Shown one piece after another: positions 9,646 through 18,728 of a stretch of DNA of 64,000 nt. Each line of letters opens with the position of its first letter. Within the stretch, counting starts at the first letter, position 1. The notes beneath the pieces were generated by a model, which was given only the letters and a program-made list of their open reading frames with translations, had not been told where the DNA came from and did no database searches. The position numbers and the translations under genes are program-made. The stretch is from Helicobacter suis (lineage in GTDB: Bacteria; Campylobacterota; Campylobacteria; Campylobacterales; Helicobacteraceae): the NCBI RefSeq assembly GCF_902196135.1, contig NZ_CABIKE010000006.1, forward strand, positions 31,556 through 95,555, read 5' to 3'.

Positions 9646-10446
9646 GTGGTTATCACAATTACATCTGGCAAAGGGGGAGTGGGTAAGAGCACGACTACGG
9701 CTAATTTAGCCATTGGATTAGCCATGCAAGGTAAAAAAGTCTTAGCGATTGATTTTGATATTGGGTTGCGCAATTTAGACATGATTTTAGGTTTAGAAAA
9801 CCGCATTGTTTATGATGTTGTAGATGTGATGGAGGGCAATTGTAAATTACCCCAAGCCCTCATCAATGATAAAAAAAACAAAAACCTTTATTTCCTACCC
9901 GCCTCACAGAGCAAGGATAAAAATATTTTAGACAAGGCTAAAGTGCAGGCTTTACTTGATACAGTTAGAACCCAGTTTGACTTTGTTTTATTAGATTCTC
10001 CTGCCGGCATTGAAAGCGGGTTTGAGCATGCCATGCTCTTTGCCGATCGCGCTATTATTGTGGTAACACCAGAGGTTAGTAGTGTCAGAGATAGCGATCG
10101 TGTGATTGGAATTATTGATGCGAAAAGTCAAAAGGTTAAAGAGGGGCAAGAGATAATCAAAGATATTTTAATCAACCGCATCAAGCCTGAGTTAGTAGAA
10201 AAACAAGAAATGCTTTCTAATGAAGATGTACTAAAAATTCTAGCCTTGCCCCTTATTGGTTTAGTACCCGAAGATGATAAGATCATTTCAGCCACTAATA
10301 CAGGAGAGCCCATTATTTATAGCTCAAGTCCTAGCGCTTTAGCTTTTAAACGAATCACACAGCGCCTTTTAGGTCAGGAGGTTGCCTTTCCTGAATTTAA
10401 AGCTAAAAAAGGTTTAGTTGGGGCTATTAAGGGGTGGTTTGCATGA
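9646..10446 (+). CDS. minD: Septum site-determining ATPase MinD
   Basis: A membrane-associating ParA/MinD ATPase that, with MinC and MinE, keeps the division septum at mid-cell. At 266 aa it has the usual length. The deviant Walker A, KGGVGKST, is at residues 9-16, the switch/Walker B regions follow ([21 protein letters not shown]), and the C-terminal amphipathic membrane helix is [11 protein letters not shown]. Start is GTG, 8 bases after the ilvC stop, with AAGGGAG upstream. It overlaps minE by ATGA. Confidence 0.97.
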   Translation: MVITITSGKGGVGKSTTTANLAIGLAMQGKKVLAIDFDIGLRNLDMILGLENRIVYDVVDVMEGNCKLPQALINDKKNKNLYFLPASQSKDKNILDKAKVQALLDTVRTQFDFVLLDSPAGIESGFEHAMLFADRAIIVVTPEVSSVRDSDRVIGIIDAKSQKVKEGQEIIKDILINRIKPELVEKQEMLSNEDVLKILALPLIGLVPEDDKIISATNTGEPIIYSSSPSALAFKRITQRLLGQEVAFPEFKAKKGLVGAIKGWFA

Positions 10447-10700
10447 ATTTGCTTGCTAGATTTTCTAAAAGCTCTAGTAGTGCGAGTGTGGCTAAGGACC
10501 GATTAAGACTTGTTTTAGCCTGTGATCGCAGCATGCGCTTGCCCTATATTGAAGACATGAAAAAAGAAATTTTGGCTGTGGTGCAAAAATACACCCAAAC
10601 AAGTAAAATTGATGTACGGGCTAATTCTAACCATGACATTGATACTTTAGAAGTTGAAATTGTGCTAGAAAGGGATAAGGCCCAAACTTGCCCGTATTAA
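10443..10700 (+). CDS. minE: Cell division topological specificity factor MinE
   Basis: MinE stimulates MinD ATPase and drives its oscillation. The protein has 85 aa. Residues in the anti-MinCD region ([15 protein letters not shown]) match the family, with the topological specificity part after it ([12 protein letters not shown], then the beta strand VEIVLER). The start is the ATG in the ATGA overlap with minD; an upstream in-frame GTG inside minD is not needed. Its 3' end overlaps the TTG start of dprA. Confidence 0.93.
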   Translation: MNLLARFSKSSSSASVAKDRLRLVLACDRSMRLPYIEDMKKEILAVVQKYTQTSKIDVRANSNHDIDTLEVEIVLERDKAQTCPY

Positions 10701-11497
10701 GCCATTTTAACTACACCTCACTTAACGCGTTGCCCACAGCCTTAGGGCATCTTAAAAATCCACCGCAAAATTTATACTATGTGGGTCGCTTAGAACTTCT
10801 CAATGCTCCTTTTAAGATCGCACTAGTAGGTACGCGCAAACCCAGTGTCTACACCCAACAACTTACGGCTAAATTAGCAAAGGGCATTGTACAAATGGGG
10901 GGAGTGGTGGTCAGTGGTGGGGCTTTAGGGGTGGATATTATTGCCCAAAAAAATGCATTACCCCATACAATTATGATCTCTCCATGTAGTTTAGATTTAA
11001 TCTATCCTCCAAGTAATCATTTAACCATTACACGCATTGCTAAAGAGGGCTTACTTGTGAGTGAATACCAAGAGAAATTCCAACCTTATCGTTTTTCATT
11101 TTTAGAACGAAACCGTTTAGTGGTGGCCTTAAGCGATTGGGTGATCATTCCAGAAGCAAGCCATAATAGCGGCTCTATGGCAAGCGCTCATTTAGCCCTA
11201 GCCCAAAAAAAGCCTCTCTTTGTGTTACCCCAGCGGCTTTATGAGAGTGAGGGGACTTTATCTCTTTTAGCGCAAAATAAAGCCCAAGCCATTTATGATA
11301 TAGATGCCTTTTTAGATCAATTAGCCCAAAAATTTAACATAAATCTCCCTAAAGAAAAATCAGAAGACGCTTTTTTGAAATTTTGCCAGAGTACGCCTAG
11401 TTTTGAGGAAGCGTATGCTCAGTTTGGGGATTTTCTCTTAGAACAAGAACTTTTAGGGGTGGTTAAACGAGAAAATGGGCGGATTGTGTTGTTGTGA
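10688..11497 (+). CDS. dprA: DNA processing protein DprA
   Basis: DprA binds incoming single-stranded DNA during natural transformation and loads RecA. At 269 aa it is the short Helicobacter form. The Rossmann-like core shows VGTRKPS, SGGALGVDIIAQ, the ISPCSLDLIYP strand, FLERNRLVVALSD and SGSMASAHLA. A short C-terminal helical domain replaces the full winged helix. The TTG start lies inside minE and implies translational coupling. It overlaps ruvX by GTGA. This gene suggests the organism is, or was, naturally competent. Confidence 0.93.
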   Translation: MPVLSHFNYTSLNALPTALGHLKNPPQNLYYVGRLELLNAPFKIALVGTRKPSVYTQQLTAKLAKGIVQMGGVVVSGGALGVDIIAQKNALPHTIMISPCSLDLIYPPSNHLTITRIAKEGLLVSEYQEKFQPYRFSFLERNRLVVALSDWVIIPEASHNSGSMASAHLALAQKKPLFVLPQRLYESEGTLSLLAQNKAQAIYDIDAFLDQLAQKFNINLPKEKSEDAFLKFCQSTPSFEEAYAQFGDFLLEQELLGVVKRENGRIVLL

Positions 11498-11889
11498 TTT
11501 TGGCATGTGATATTGGGCTTAAACGAATCGGTCTTGCGATGTATGCACAAAAAATTATTCTGCCCCTTAATTCCATTAAACGGATTAATCGCAAACAAGC
11601 TAGTTTAGAATTACTCCATTTGTTAGAAACTAAAAAAGCCACAAAACTTATCGTCGGGTTGCCCCATACCTGCTACACCACACGCCAACGCGTTTTACAC
11701 TTTATTAACTTGCTTAACTTTGCGCCTGTGATTTATATAGAGGAAGATAATAGCAGTGTAGAGGCGCTTACTAATCTTTGGTATTTATCTAGCAAAAAAC
11801 GCCAAAAAGCCAGCAAAGACGGCACACTAGACAGTTTAGCCGCCTGTGAGATTTTAAGGCGCTATCTAGCTCAAGAAATATTAGTATAA
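11494..11889 (+). CDS. ruvX: Holliday junction resolvase-like RuvX/YqgF
   Basis: A 131-residue RNase H-fold protein of the YqgF family, implicated in pre-16S rRNA end processing and proposed as a junction resolvase. Active-site features are visible: [12 protein letters not shown] at the N-terminus (first Asp), [15 protein letters not shown] (Glu) and [13 protein letters not shown] (final Asp). Start is GTG, overlapping the dprA stop. Its 3' end overlaps the convergent yebC gene by 19 bases. Confidence 0.88.
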   Translation: MILACDIGLKRIGLAMYAQKIILPLNSIKRINRKQASLELLHLLETKKATKLIVGLPHTCYTTRQRVLHFINLLNFAPVIYIEEDNSSVEALTNLWYLSSKKRQKASKDGTLDSLAACEILRRYLAQEILV

Positions 11890-12593
11890 AGCGCGACGAC
11901 ATCATCATCTTCTTCTATTCTGTCTAAAAGCTTTCTACTCTCGGCTAGGGCTTCTTCACTTAAATCAATGGGAGTATTGGGGATTCGTTGTAAAGAGGCT
12001 TTTAAAATGGGGAGTTTTAAGGCATCAAATCCTTCATGGAGTTCTTTAAAACTCGTATAATCACCTATTGCCACTAATACATCTTCAATGATTTCTAAAG
12101 ACTCTAAACCATAATCAATTAAAGCCAACTCCACATCTTCGCTTGAAAACCCTAAGGAAGCTAGATCAGAAAGCGCGCATTCAAAGACACTTTTTTTAGA
12201 AAACATAAACTCTAAAGAACCATTACTTAATATGCTAGCCCCAGGTGTTTTATTAAAATAGCTTTTAAGATTAGCAATGGTGCGGGTAGGGTTATCTGTC
12301 ATGCACTCAATAAAGAGCAAAACACCATAATTAGCCCGCCCCTCATAGCTAATTTCTATCAAATTCCCCTCATTACTACTAGCCCGCTTAATGGCTGCTT
12401 CAATATTATCCTTTGGCATATTTTGGGCTTTGGCATTTAAAATAGCGGTGCGTAATTTAGCATTGCTAGCTGGATCGCCCCCGCCCTCCTTAGCTGCTAG
12501 CGTAATAGCCTTAGCTAATTTAGGAAAAATTTTACTCATCTTATCCCAGCGTTTTTCTTTAGCCGCTCTTCTGTATTCAAAAGCTCTTCCCAT
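11871..12593 (-). CDS. yebC: YebC/PmpR family protein
   Basis: A 240-residue member of the YebC/TACO1 family, described as a transcriptional regulator in some bacteria and more recently as a factor relieving ribosome stalling at proline stretches. The N-terminal signature is complete: [20 protein letters not shown], then [15 protein letters not shown] and the [12 protein letters not shown] helix. ATG shares a base with the hemB stop (TAATG), as expected for translational coupling. H. pylori has the same hemB-yebC order. Confidence 0.92.
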   Translation of the reverse strand: MGRAFEYRRAAKEKRWDKMSKIFPKLAKAITLAAKEGGGDPASNAKLRTAILNAKAQNMPKDNIEAAIKRASSNEGNLIEISYEGRANYGVLLFIECMTDNPTRTIANLKSYFNKTPGASILSNGSLEFMFSKKSVFECALSDLASLGFSSEDVELALIDYGLESLEIIEDVLVAIGDYTSFKELHEGFDALKLPILKASLQRIPNTPIDLSEEALAESRKLLDRIEEDDDVVALYTNIS

Positions 12594-13564
12594 TAAGCCC
12601 CCTTTTGTAAAATTTCTGCGATCTCTTTGGTGTGGTAACTAATGATTATATCCGCCCCCGCCCGTTTAAAAGCAGTCATGGTTTCAAATAAAAGCGCTGG
12701 ATAATCCATGAGATTTTGTGCCTGTGCAAGTTTAAACATGGCATATTCCCCACTTACATTATAAACCGCCAAAGGTAAAAGCGTGCGTTCACGAATATCG
12801 CGCAAAATATCTAAATACGCCAAGGCCGGCTTAACCATTAAAATATCTGCCCCCTGCATCTCATCTTCTAAGCTTTCTAAAATAGCCTCCCTGCGGTTAG
12901 CAAAATCCATTTGATAACTCTTGCGATCCCCAAAACTAGGGGCTGAGTTGGCCGCATCTCTAAAGGGGCCATAATAACTACTAGCAAATTTAGTTGAATA
13001 ACTCATGATAGGAATATGATTAAAGTTAGCCTCATCTAAAGCTTTGCGCAGGCAAGAGACCATGCCATCAATCATAGCACTAGGCGCAATCATATCTACC
13101 CCACTTTCTACTAAGATCAAGGCCTGTTGTGCCAAAATTTCTAGGCTAGCATCGTTGTCTAAATTCCCCTCTTTTAAAATCCCACAATGCCCGTGATCCG
13201 TGTATTCGCAAAAACATAAATCAGCAATCACACATAAAGTAGGAAAATGCTTTTTGATGGCTTTTGTGGCCTGAGCTACGGGGTGATTAGCATTAAGGGC
13301 TGCTGAGCCTGTGGCATCTTTGTGTTTGGGGATACCAAAGAGTAAAATCGCTTGAATGCCTAAATTTTGTAAAAGTGCGCATTCCTCTAGTAGAGCCTTT
13401 AAACCCATTTGATACACCCCGGGCATGGAGGCAATGGGGGTTTTGTCTTCTAAATCTTGTGTAATAAAAAGAGGGGCGATAAAATCCTCTAGGCGCAGGT
13501 GGGTTTGGCGCATAAGAGTACGCATGGTTTGTGTGGATCGAAGGCGTCTAAAGCGTTTAAACAT
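12593..13564 (-). CDS. hemB: Delta-aminolevulinic acid dehydratase (porphobilinogen synthase)
   Basis: Condenses two 5-aminolevulinates to porphobilinogen in haem synthesis. At 323 aa it has the family length. Active-site segments include the Schiff-base lysines in [12 protein letters not shown] and [10 protein letters not shown]. The Cys-rich segment [11 protein letters not shown] marks a zinc-dependent enzyme. I start at the ATG at 13564, preceded by AAGGAGAG, rather than an in-frame ATG 27 bases upstream. It overlaps the preceding PurF-like gene by 8 bases and yebC by one. Confidence 0.95.
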   Translation of the reverse strand: MFKRFRRLRSTQTMRTLMRQTHLRLEDFIAPLFITQDLEDKTPIASMPGVYQMGLKALLEECALLQNLGIQAILLFGIPKHKDATGSAALNANHPVAQATKAIKKHFPTLCVIADLCFCEYTDHGHCGILKEGNLDNDASLEILAQQALILVESGVDMIAPSAMIDGMVSCLRKALDEANFNHIPIMSYSTKFASSYYGPFRDAANSAPSFGDRKSYQMDFANRREAILESLEDEMQGADILMVKPALAYLDILRDIRERTLLPLAVYNVSGEYAMFKLAQAQNLMDYPALLFETMTAFKRAGADIIISYHTKEIAEILQKGA

Positions 13565-14738
13565 GATCTCTCCTTTTAAAGCAGTTTTCACAAAAATTCA
13601 TTCCAATAGCCTCTCTAAGCCCACCTAGTGATAAAAACCCCACAAAATCCGCCCCAATTTTAAAGGCTTCCTCTCCTGCTACACTTAAAAGCTCGCCCTC
13701 CTCTGGAATATCTATCCCCCAAAAGCAAGGGGAGAGAAGAGGGGGGGCGGTTAAAAGTAAACTAATGTGTTTAGCCCCTGCTCTTTTTAACATCTGCACG
13801 ACAACTAAGCTTGTTGTACCGCGTACTAAAGAATCATCTATCAAAATTAGGCTTTTATCTTTAACACTATTTGGTACAAGCATGAATTTTTGTTCTGCTT
13901 TAAGCAGGCGTTCTTTTTGGGTGGGCTCTATAAAAGAGCGCCCCACATAAGGATTAAGGCTAAGAAGGGGGGCAAAGGGCAGGTTGAGGCTTTTAGCATA
14001 AGAAAGGGCTGCTAGCGTGCCACTATTGGGAATAGGAATTACTAAATCTGCTTTAAGGGGCTTTTCTTTAGCTAGAATTTTACCCAGACGCTCGCGTAGA
14101 GTGTAGACACTTTGGTTAAAAAGCCAGCTAGCAGGGTGGCTAAAATAAATCGCCTCAAACACACAGGGGCTAGGGTTATTTGTGGGCTGTTTGAAGGTTT
14201 GCATGCTCTCTTTGGAAAAAACTAACATTTCCCCCGCTTCAACTTCTCTAATCTTTGTTGCCCTTAGAGCCTGCAAAGCACAAGTTTCACTAGCTAGCAT
14301 AAACCCTTCATTTAAAAAGCCTACACTTAAGGGCCTAAAACCCTTCACATCTCGCATAGCAATTAAAATCTCTGTACTCAAGAGTAAAAAACTATAACCC
14401 CCTTGTAGCTGTGGCAAAATTTCTTGTACCTTGCTTATTAAACTTTTAGCTTGGCTTTTTTCCAAGAGATTTAAAATAAAAGAGGCGGGGGAATTTGTGT
14501 TAAATAAGCGCCCGCAAAAGGCAAGGGCTAAAGAATGGTTGTTTTTAAAATCTTGATGCGTGCCTAGATTTTGACCAATTGCATGTTTACTTTCTAAAGT
14601 TGTGGTTTCTAAATTAGAGGGGTTAATCAGATTTTTACCATTTGAGAGGGTAAAGCGCATGCCTTGTTGGCCGCGGTGTTGTAAAGCCAATAAAGCTTGG
14701 TGGAGTGGGGGCTTAGAGGAGTGATAAAAACCAATCAT
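13557..14738 (-). CDS. PurF-like amidophosphoribosyltransferase lacking the catalytic Cys
   Basis: A 393-residue protein with the two-domain layout of glutamine PRPP amidotransferase. The C-terminal phosphoribosyltransferase half is well kept: [27 protein letters not shown] and the PRPP loop [10 protein letters not shown] (residues 300-309). The N-terminal Ntn-glutaminase half is altered. It begins MIGFYHSS, with no Cys where PurF has the nucleophile; an in-frame stop upstream excludes a longer start. HRGQQG is kept at 21-26, but the oxyanion Asn-Gly is replaced by CG (75-76). It is also shorter than usual PurF (about 450-500). It could use free ammonia, which is plentiful in a urease-positive gastric bacterium, or do something else. 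It lies between arsS (ATGA overlap) and hemB, a position where I know of no such gene in H. pylori. Confidence 0.8.
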   Translation of the reverse strand: MIGFYHSSKPPLHQALLALQHRGQQGMRFTLSNGKNLINPSNLETTTLESKHAIGQNLGTHQDFKNNHSLALAFCGRLFNTNSPASFILNLLEKSQAKSLISKVQEILPQLQGGYSFLLLSTEILIAMRDVKGFRPLSVGFLNEGFMLASETCALQALRATKIREVEAGEMLVFSKESMQTFKQPTNNPSPCVFEAIYFSHPASWLFNQSVYTLRERLGKILAKEKPLKADLVIPIPNSGTLAALSYAKSLNLPFAPLLSLNPYVGRSFIEPTQKERLLKAEQKFMLVPNSVKDKSLILIDDSLVRGTTSLVVVQMLKRAGAKHISLLLTAPPLLSPCFWGIDIPEEGELLSVAGEEAFKIGADFVGFLSLGGLREAIGMNFCENCFKRRDHV

Positions 14739-16015
14739 GAAGTTTTAAGAGATTTTTGAGGGTCTGGAAATTTAAGAAAAGAGGGGGTTAACTCTTGTAA
14801 AACACAACCATGGATTGTAAAAAAGTTTTTGCCTTCATGGTGGGTATAACTTAGATGAAATCCCAAAGTATCTAAAGCGCTTTTGATGATATACATGCCA
14901 AGCCCAAACCCGTGGGCATCACTGGGTTTTTCATGCTGGAAATAAGGTTTAAAGTAATGAATCAAATCTTCTTTAAGCGCTTGACCTTGATTAGAAAGCC
15001 GTATATCCTTACCCACCACCTCAACGCGCACTTGCCGGTTAGGGCTGTATTTAAGCCCATTGTCTAAAAGATTTTTAATCACCAAACTAAAAAGTTCAAA
15101 ATCGGTTTCAAAAACACAATTAGGTACATCAGCCTGAATACAAGTACTCCCATGTTCAAGCAAGAGCATGTTTTTGGCATGTTCAAGCAAGTGATCCATT
15201 AAAAAAACCTCTTTGGTGATTTTGTAGTTCTTAGAGGATAATTGTTCGATGCGTGCAAATTGTTCAATCAAGGCATTGAGTCGTTTAAAAGTGGCTAAAA
15301 GGCGTTCTTTTTGGAGGGTATCATCTACCATTTCTGCTACAATCATGCCCTTTGTAATGGGGGTGCGCAATTCATGCATAATGGCACGCAAAAATAAAAT
15401 GCGCGATTCATTCATGCCCTTGATTTTTTTAATGGCATTATCAAAGGCTAAAGCTAGATCGCCAATCTCATCTTGTTGATCAATCCTGCATTCAATATCC
15501 ATTTCGCCCTTAGAAAATAAATGTACCTTTTTGCGTAGTTCGTTAATGGGCATGAAACCCTGCAACATGAACATGAAAATCAGAATGATTAAAAGCGCCC
15601 CACACAGGATAGCAAAGTAGTAATTACGGTAAGAAGTTTTGTGTATCTCCTTATATAGCACCGTATTACCCTGACTTTTAAGAGAAATAAATATTTTATT
15701 GCCCACTTTAATGATTTGGGCTAGAGGGTTTTCGCTATCTTCAACTTTATCTTTCTGGTTGGCTAAGATTTCATGGAGCTCTTGTGGGGTGATTTCTTGA
15801 AAACCTAGTTCGTGCAAATACACCTCAGCAGAGTAGCGATTACTCCTATCGGCTAGCACTTGGTTAATCGTGGTGATGAATTGCTGGTGGCGGATCTGGG
15901 TTTGGAAGTTCTCATGATCAATTTGAGAACGGATAAAATAATAAGAAAAGGCCGCAAAACTAGCGACCGAGATAACAAACAAAAAAACAATCTTACTAAA
16001 GATAGAAGATGGCAA
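14735..16015 (-). CDS. arsS: Sensor histidine kinase ArsS (acid response)
   Basis: A membrane sensor that phosphorylates ArsR in response to low pH and controls urease and other acid-resistance genes in H. pylori. The protein has 426 aa. Membrane span 1 is at about residues 7-27, followed by a periplasmic sensor of about 105 residues, span 2 at about 133-152 and a HAMP-like segment. Then come the His box LRAIMHELRTPITKG (phospho-His), the N box IKNLLDNGLKYSP and the G box DAHGFGLGMYIIK. The start is TTG, just after the arsR stop. The sequence aligns along its length with the H. pylori protein as I remember it. Confidence 0.92.
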   Translation of the reverse strand: MPSSIFSKIVFLFVISVASFAAFSYYFIRSQIDHENFQTQIRHQQFITTINQVLADRSNRYSAEVYLHELGFQEITPQELHEILANQKDKVEDSENPLAQIIKVGNKIFISLKSQGNTVLYKEIHKTSYRNYYFAILCGALLIILIFMFMLQGFMPINELRKKVHLFSKGEMDIECRIDQQDEIGDLALAFDNAIKKIKGMNESRILFLRAIMHELRTPITKGMIVAEMVDDTLQKERLLATFKRLNALIEQFARIEQLSSKNYKITKEVFLMDHLLEHAKNMLLLEHGSTCIQADVPNCVFETDFELFSLVIKNLLDNGLKYSPNRQVRVEVVGKDIRLSNQGQALKEDLIHYFKPYFQHEKPSDAHGFGLGMYIIKSALDTLGFHLSYTHHEGKNFFTIHGCVLQELTPSFLKFPDPQKSLKTS

Positions 16016-16016
16016 C

Positions 16017-16700
16017 TTAAAACTCTAGTTTATAGCCAACTCCCCGCACTGAAATAATGTGCTTTGGTTTTTTAGGATCTTTTTCAATCTTAGATCGCAA
16101 ACGCCCAATGATCACATCAATGCTTTTATTAGAACTCTCAGGGTTAATTGACTCAGATTCAATAGCAATAGATTCGCGCGAAAACACATGGCCTTTTTTA
16201 CTGATCAAAAGGGTGAGGATTTCATACTCCGCACGGGTAAGTTCTAACTTTTTATTGTGCATAAACACCTCGCGCGCATCTGAATCGATGCGGAAGAGCG
16301 AACTTCTTTGTTGCAAACTACCCTCCTGGAGTGGTTTTTTATGGTAGCGGCGCAAGAGAGACTGGATACGAATGAGGAGTTCTTTAGGATCGTAGGGTTT
16401 GGGGATATAATCATCTGCGCCACACTCAAAAGCCTGTACCTTATCGTCTAAATCGTTTCTGGCTGAGGAAATAATAATGGGGATGTCTTTTTGTTTAGAG
16501 ATTTTTTTGCACACCTCTAAGCCGTCTAAATTAGGTAAAGTTAAGTCTAAAAGCAACAAATCATATTGGTGGGTGATGGCTGCGCTAATACCGGTATAAG
16601 GTTCATCGCAATTAACAACCTCAATGCCATGGCGATTTAAGAACTCACTTAAAATTTCGGCTAATTCTGCATCATCTTCTATCATGAGTATCCTGATCAT
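16017..16700 (-). CDS. arsR: Response regulator ArsR (acid response)
   Basis: An OmpR-family transcriptional activator and repressor, essential in H. pylori. The protein has 227 aa. The receiver domain shows the acidic pair in [10 protein letters not shown], the phosphoacceptor Asp in [13 protein letters not shown] (about residue 52), the Ser/Thr switch (IIISSARND) and Lys in YIPKPYDP. The winged helix follows, with [18 protein letters not shown] and [15 protein letters not shown] start at the ATG at 16700, preceded by GAGGT, because homologues begin M-I-x-L-M-I-E; a 15-residue upstream extension is unlikely. Confidence 0.95.
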   Translation of the reverse strand: MIRILMIEDDAELAEILSEFLNRHGIEVVNCDEPYTGISAAITHQYDLLLLDLTLPNLDGLEVCKKISKQKDIPIIISSARNDLDDKVQAFECGADDYIPKPYDPKELLIRIQSLLRRYHKKPLQEGSLQQRSSLFRIDSDAREVFMHNKKLELTRAEYEILTLLISKKGHVFSRESIAIESESINPESSNKSIDVIIGRLRSKIEKDPKKPKHIISVRGVGYKLEF

Positions 16701-16768
16701 TTTTACCTCACAAGAATTAATCAACAAGCCTTTTAATTCTAACACAAATTAAATTAAAAATAAAATTA

Positions 16769-17065
16769 TCAATCTTCATAGGCCTTCAGCCTCTCTTGAA
16801 TCATGTAAAGCTGGTATTGTAAATAGTTGATCACCAAGTCTAGTTTCATAGAGATATTTTTTGTTTGCGGGGATTTAAGCCCCTCAAATAAAAGCAGGGT
16901 TTTTTGCTCCAAATCTATTAAAAACTGCTTATCCTCTTGTAAGAGCTTAGGTACAGGGGGTTTTGGAGACGGACTCTTAAGGGCGGGTTTTGTTTCACTG
17001 CGTACTTGATTAATCTCATTAAGGGTTTGGGAAATAATATTTTTCAATTCCATCGGATTAGCCAT
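16769..17065 (-). CDS. Small conserved hypothetical protein upstream of arsR
   Basis: A 98-residue soluble protein. A Pro/Lys-rich linker (about 27-42) joins two helical parts; the C-terminal helix, MKLDLVINYLQYQLYMIQERL, is strongly amphipathic and could be a coiled coil. It sits between a TPR-like gene (22-base overlap) and arsR, the place of HP0167 in H. pylori. A distant link to Campylobacter CiaD-type proteins is possible but unproven. Function unknown. Confidence 0.7.
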   Translation of the reverse strand: MANPMELKNIISQTLNEINQVRSETKPALKSPSPKPPVPKLLQEDKQFLIDLEQKTLLLFEGLKSPQTKNISMKLDLVINYLQYQLYMIQERLKAYED

Positions 17066-17361
17066 TCCTCTATTGTTTGTAACTCTGCTTCGCTTGTTGC
17101 TTGGATAAAAAGAGTTTGCATATTCTGGATTTGGAAATGTTGCAGGGGCGCATATTGGCTTAAAGAAGGGGAGGTGGGTTTTTGCTTGGGGGAAGTGGTG
17201 GTTACTTTAGAGTGAGGTTTTAAAGCACTCAATCGTTTATACATCTGCAAAGCCTGTTGGTTAGTCGGATCGTTTCTAAGAATACTTTTACAAACTTCTA
17301 AAGCCTCTGGGATTAAACCTTGCAACTCATACACACCCACTAGAGCAATCGCCCGTTCCAC
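17044..17361 (-). CDS. Small TPR-like protein
   Basis: A 105-residue protein with one recognisable tetratricopeptide-like helix pair near the N-terminus (ELQGLIPEALEVCKSILRNDPTNQQALQMY), a Pro/Ser/Thr/Lys-rich linker, and a C-terminal helix ending EEWLIRWN. I start at the GTG at 17361, which has AAAAAGG 8 bases upstream; an in-frame GTG at 17370 is the alternative. First gene of the minus-strand run leading to arsRS, matching the position of HP0168. Probably a scaffold partner of the next gene; this is inferred from overlap only. Confidence 0.65.
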   Translation of the reverse strand: MERAIALVGVYELQGLIPEALEVCKSILRNDPTNQQALQMYKRLSALKPHSKVTTTSPKQKPTSPSLSQYAPLQHFQIQNMQTLFIQATSEAELQTIEEWLIRWN

Positions 17362-17390
17362 GCATAACACCTTTTTCGTTTATCCAACCT

Positions 17391-17400
17391 ATTATATAAT
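17391..17400. promoter_or_regulatory. Overlapping divergent -10 boxes
   Basis: The palindrome ATTATATAAT gives TATAAT on both strands (17395-17400 plus; 17391-17396 minus). It lies 71 bases before the antiporter start and 30 bases before the TPR-like gene start, so one element could serve both divergent transcripts. Simultaneous occupancy would be impossible, implying competition between the antiporter gene and the arsRS operon. Confidence 0.45.
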
Positions 17401-17471
17401 GGGCGTTTTTAATAATTGCTTTCAAGAACCCAAGTTTTTAAAAAGGCAAACAGGATTAAGGGCATAGAATT

Positions 17472-18728
17472 ATGGAAACACATGCGCTGTATGTGATTGT
17501 GGCGGGGTTGGGGTTGAGCGTGGTCAGTGGTTTATTATTAAAGAAAATAGAAATGCCCGTAATCATTGGTTATATCCTAACTGGACTAGTGATTGCTGCA
17601 TTATTTCGCATTGCAGATTTTGAATCGCTCTCAGATATTGCAGATTTTGGGATTGTCTTTTTAATGTTCATGATTGGCCTAGAATTTAATCTTGACAAAC
17701 TCAAGAGCATGAAACAAGAAGTTTTGTTATTTGGAGGGTTGCAGGTGGTGCTTACCTCCATTGTGCTTGTTGTCTTTGGTTATTATGTGATGGGATCGTC
17801 GTGGGGATTTTCTTTGGTGGTGGCGATGGGTTTTTCTCTTTCCTCTACAGCTATTGTGCTAAAATCCTTTGAGGAGAGCAAGCAACTAAATACGCCTGTG
17901 GGCAAAATTGTAGTGGGGATTTTAATCTTCCAAGATATTGCAGCAATCCCGATTTTGCTTATTTTAATGCTCATGGGAGGAGGGGGTGATCACCTATTTA
18001 AACTCATCATTAAAACCGTGATCTCTTCTGCAATCATTTTAGCCCTTTTGCTTTTGCCGGGTAGATTAACGGCTACTAAAATTTTAAACCTAGCAGCAGA
18101 GAGTCGCCTACCTGAGCTGTTTATGGGTACAATTTTGCTTATTATTCTAGGCGCAGCAAGCTTAAGCCACTTCTTTGGCTTTTCTATGTCCTTAGGGGCT
18201 TTTGTGGCCGGTATTGCTATTTCTAAATCGCGCTACCGTATCCGTGTACAAGAAGAATTTGAATCCTTGAAAAATATTTTTTTAGGTCTCTTTTTTGTTA
18301 CGGTGGGCATGCAAATCCATTTGGACTTTTTATTTGAAAATATCTTTGCTGTGATTTTGTTAATTAGTCTAGCGATGTGCTTAAAAATTTTAGTCCTTTA
18401 TTTAATTTTGCGTGTTTTTAGAGATGCCCAAAGTGCGATCAAAACAGCGCTTTCACTTGCCCAAATTGGGGAGTTTGCTTTAGTTGTATTCTTGAGCGCA
18501 AGTAAACTCAATTTATTAACCTTGCAAAAACATCAAGGCGTTTTAGCTTTCTTGCGCGATCATGATATTATCCGTGTGGGTGCAGATGACATCCAGCAAT
18601 TTTTAGTTTTAATGATCATCTTTTCTATGCTCATCACTCCTTTTATTCTCAAATACCTAGACTCTTTAGTGGATTTTTTCACCCACAAATTCCACAGCCA
18701 AAGCGAGCTTAAAAAGGATGTCAAATAA
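17472..18728 (+). CDS. kefB: KefB-type monovalent cation/proton antiporter
   Basis: A 418-residue integral membrane protein of the CPA2 family (K+ or Na+/H+ exchange). About 11-12 spans are visible, beginning ALYVIVAGLGLSVVSGLLL. Family features are GYILTGLVI, the GLEFNLDKL loop, MGFSLSSTAIVLK and FQDIAAIPILL (the conserved Asp of the ion site). The protein ends after the last span with a short tail and lacks the regulatory TrkA-N domain of full KefB/KefC. The hom ATG follows its stop directly. In H. pylori the kefB gene (HP0471) sits next to pepF; here it has moved away from pepF. Confidence 0.85.
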   Translation: METHALYVIVAGLGLSVVSGLLLKKIEMPVIIGYILTGLVIAALFRIADFESLSDIADFGIVFLMFMIGLEFNLDKLKSMKQEVLLFGGLQVVLTSIVLVVFGYYVMGSSWGFSLVVAMGFSLSSTAIVLKSFEESKQLNTPVGKIVVGILIFQDIAAIPILLILMLMGGGGDHLFKLIIKTVISSAIILALLLLPGRLTATKILNLAAESRLPELFMGTILLIILGAASLSHFFGFSMSLGAFVAGIAISKSRYRIRVQEEFESLKNIFLGLFFVTVGMQIHLDFLFENIFAVILLISLAMCLKILVLYLILRVFRDAQSAIKTALSLAQIGEFALVVFLSASKLNLLTLQKHQGVLAFLRDHDIIRVGADDIQQFLVLMIIFSMLITPFILKYLDSLVDFFTHKFHSQSELKKDVK

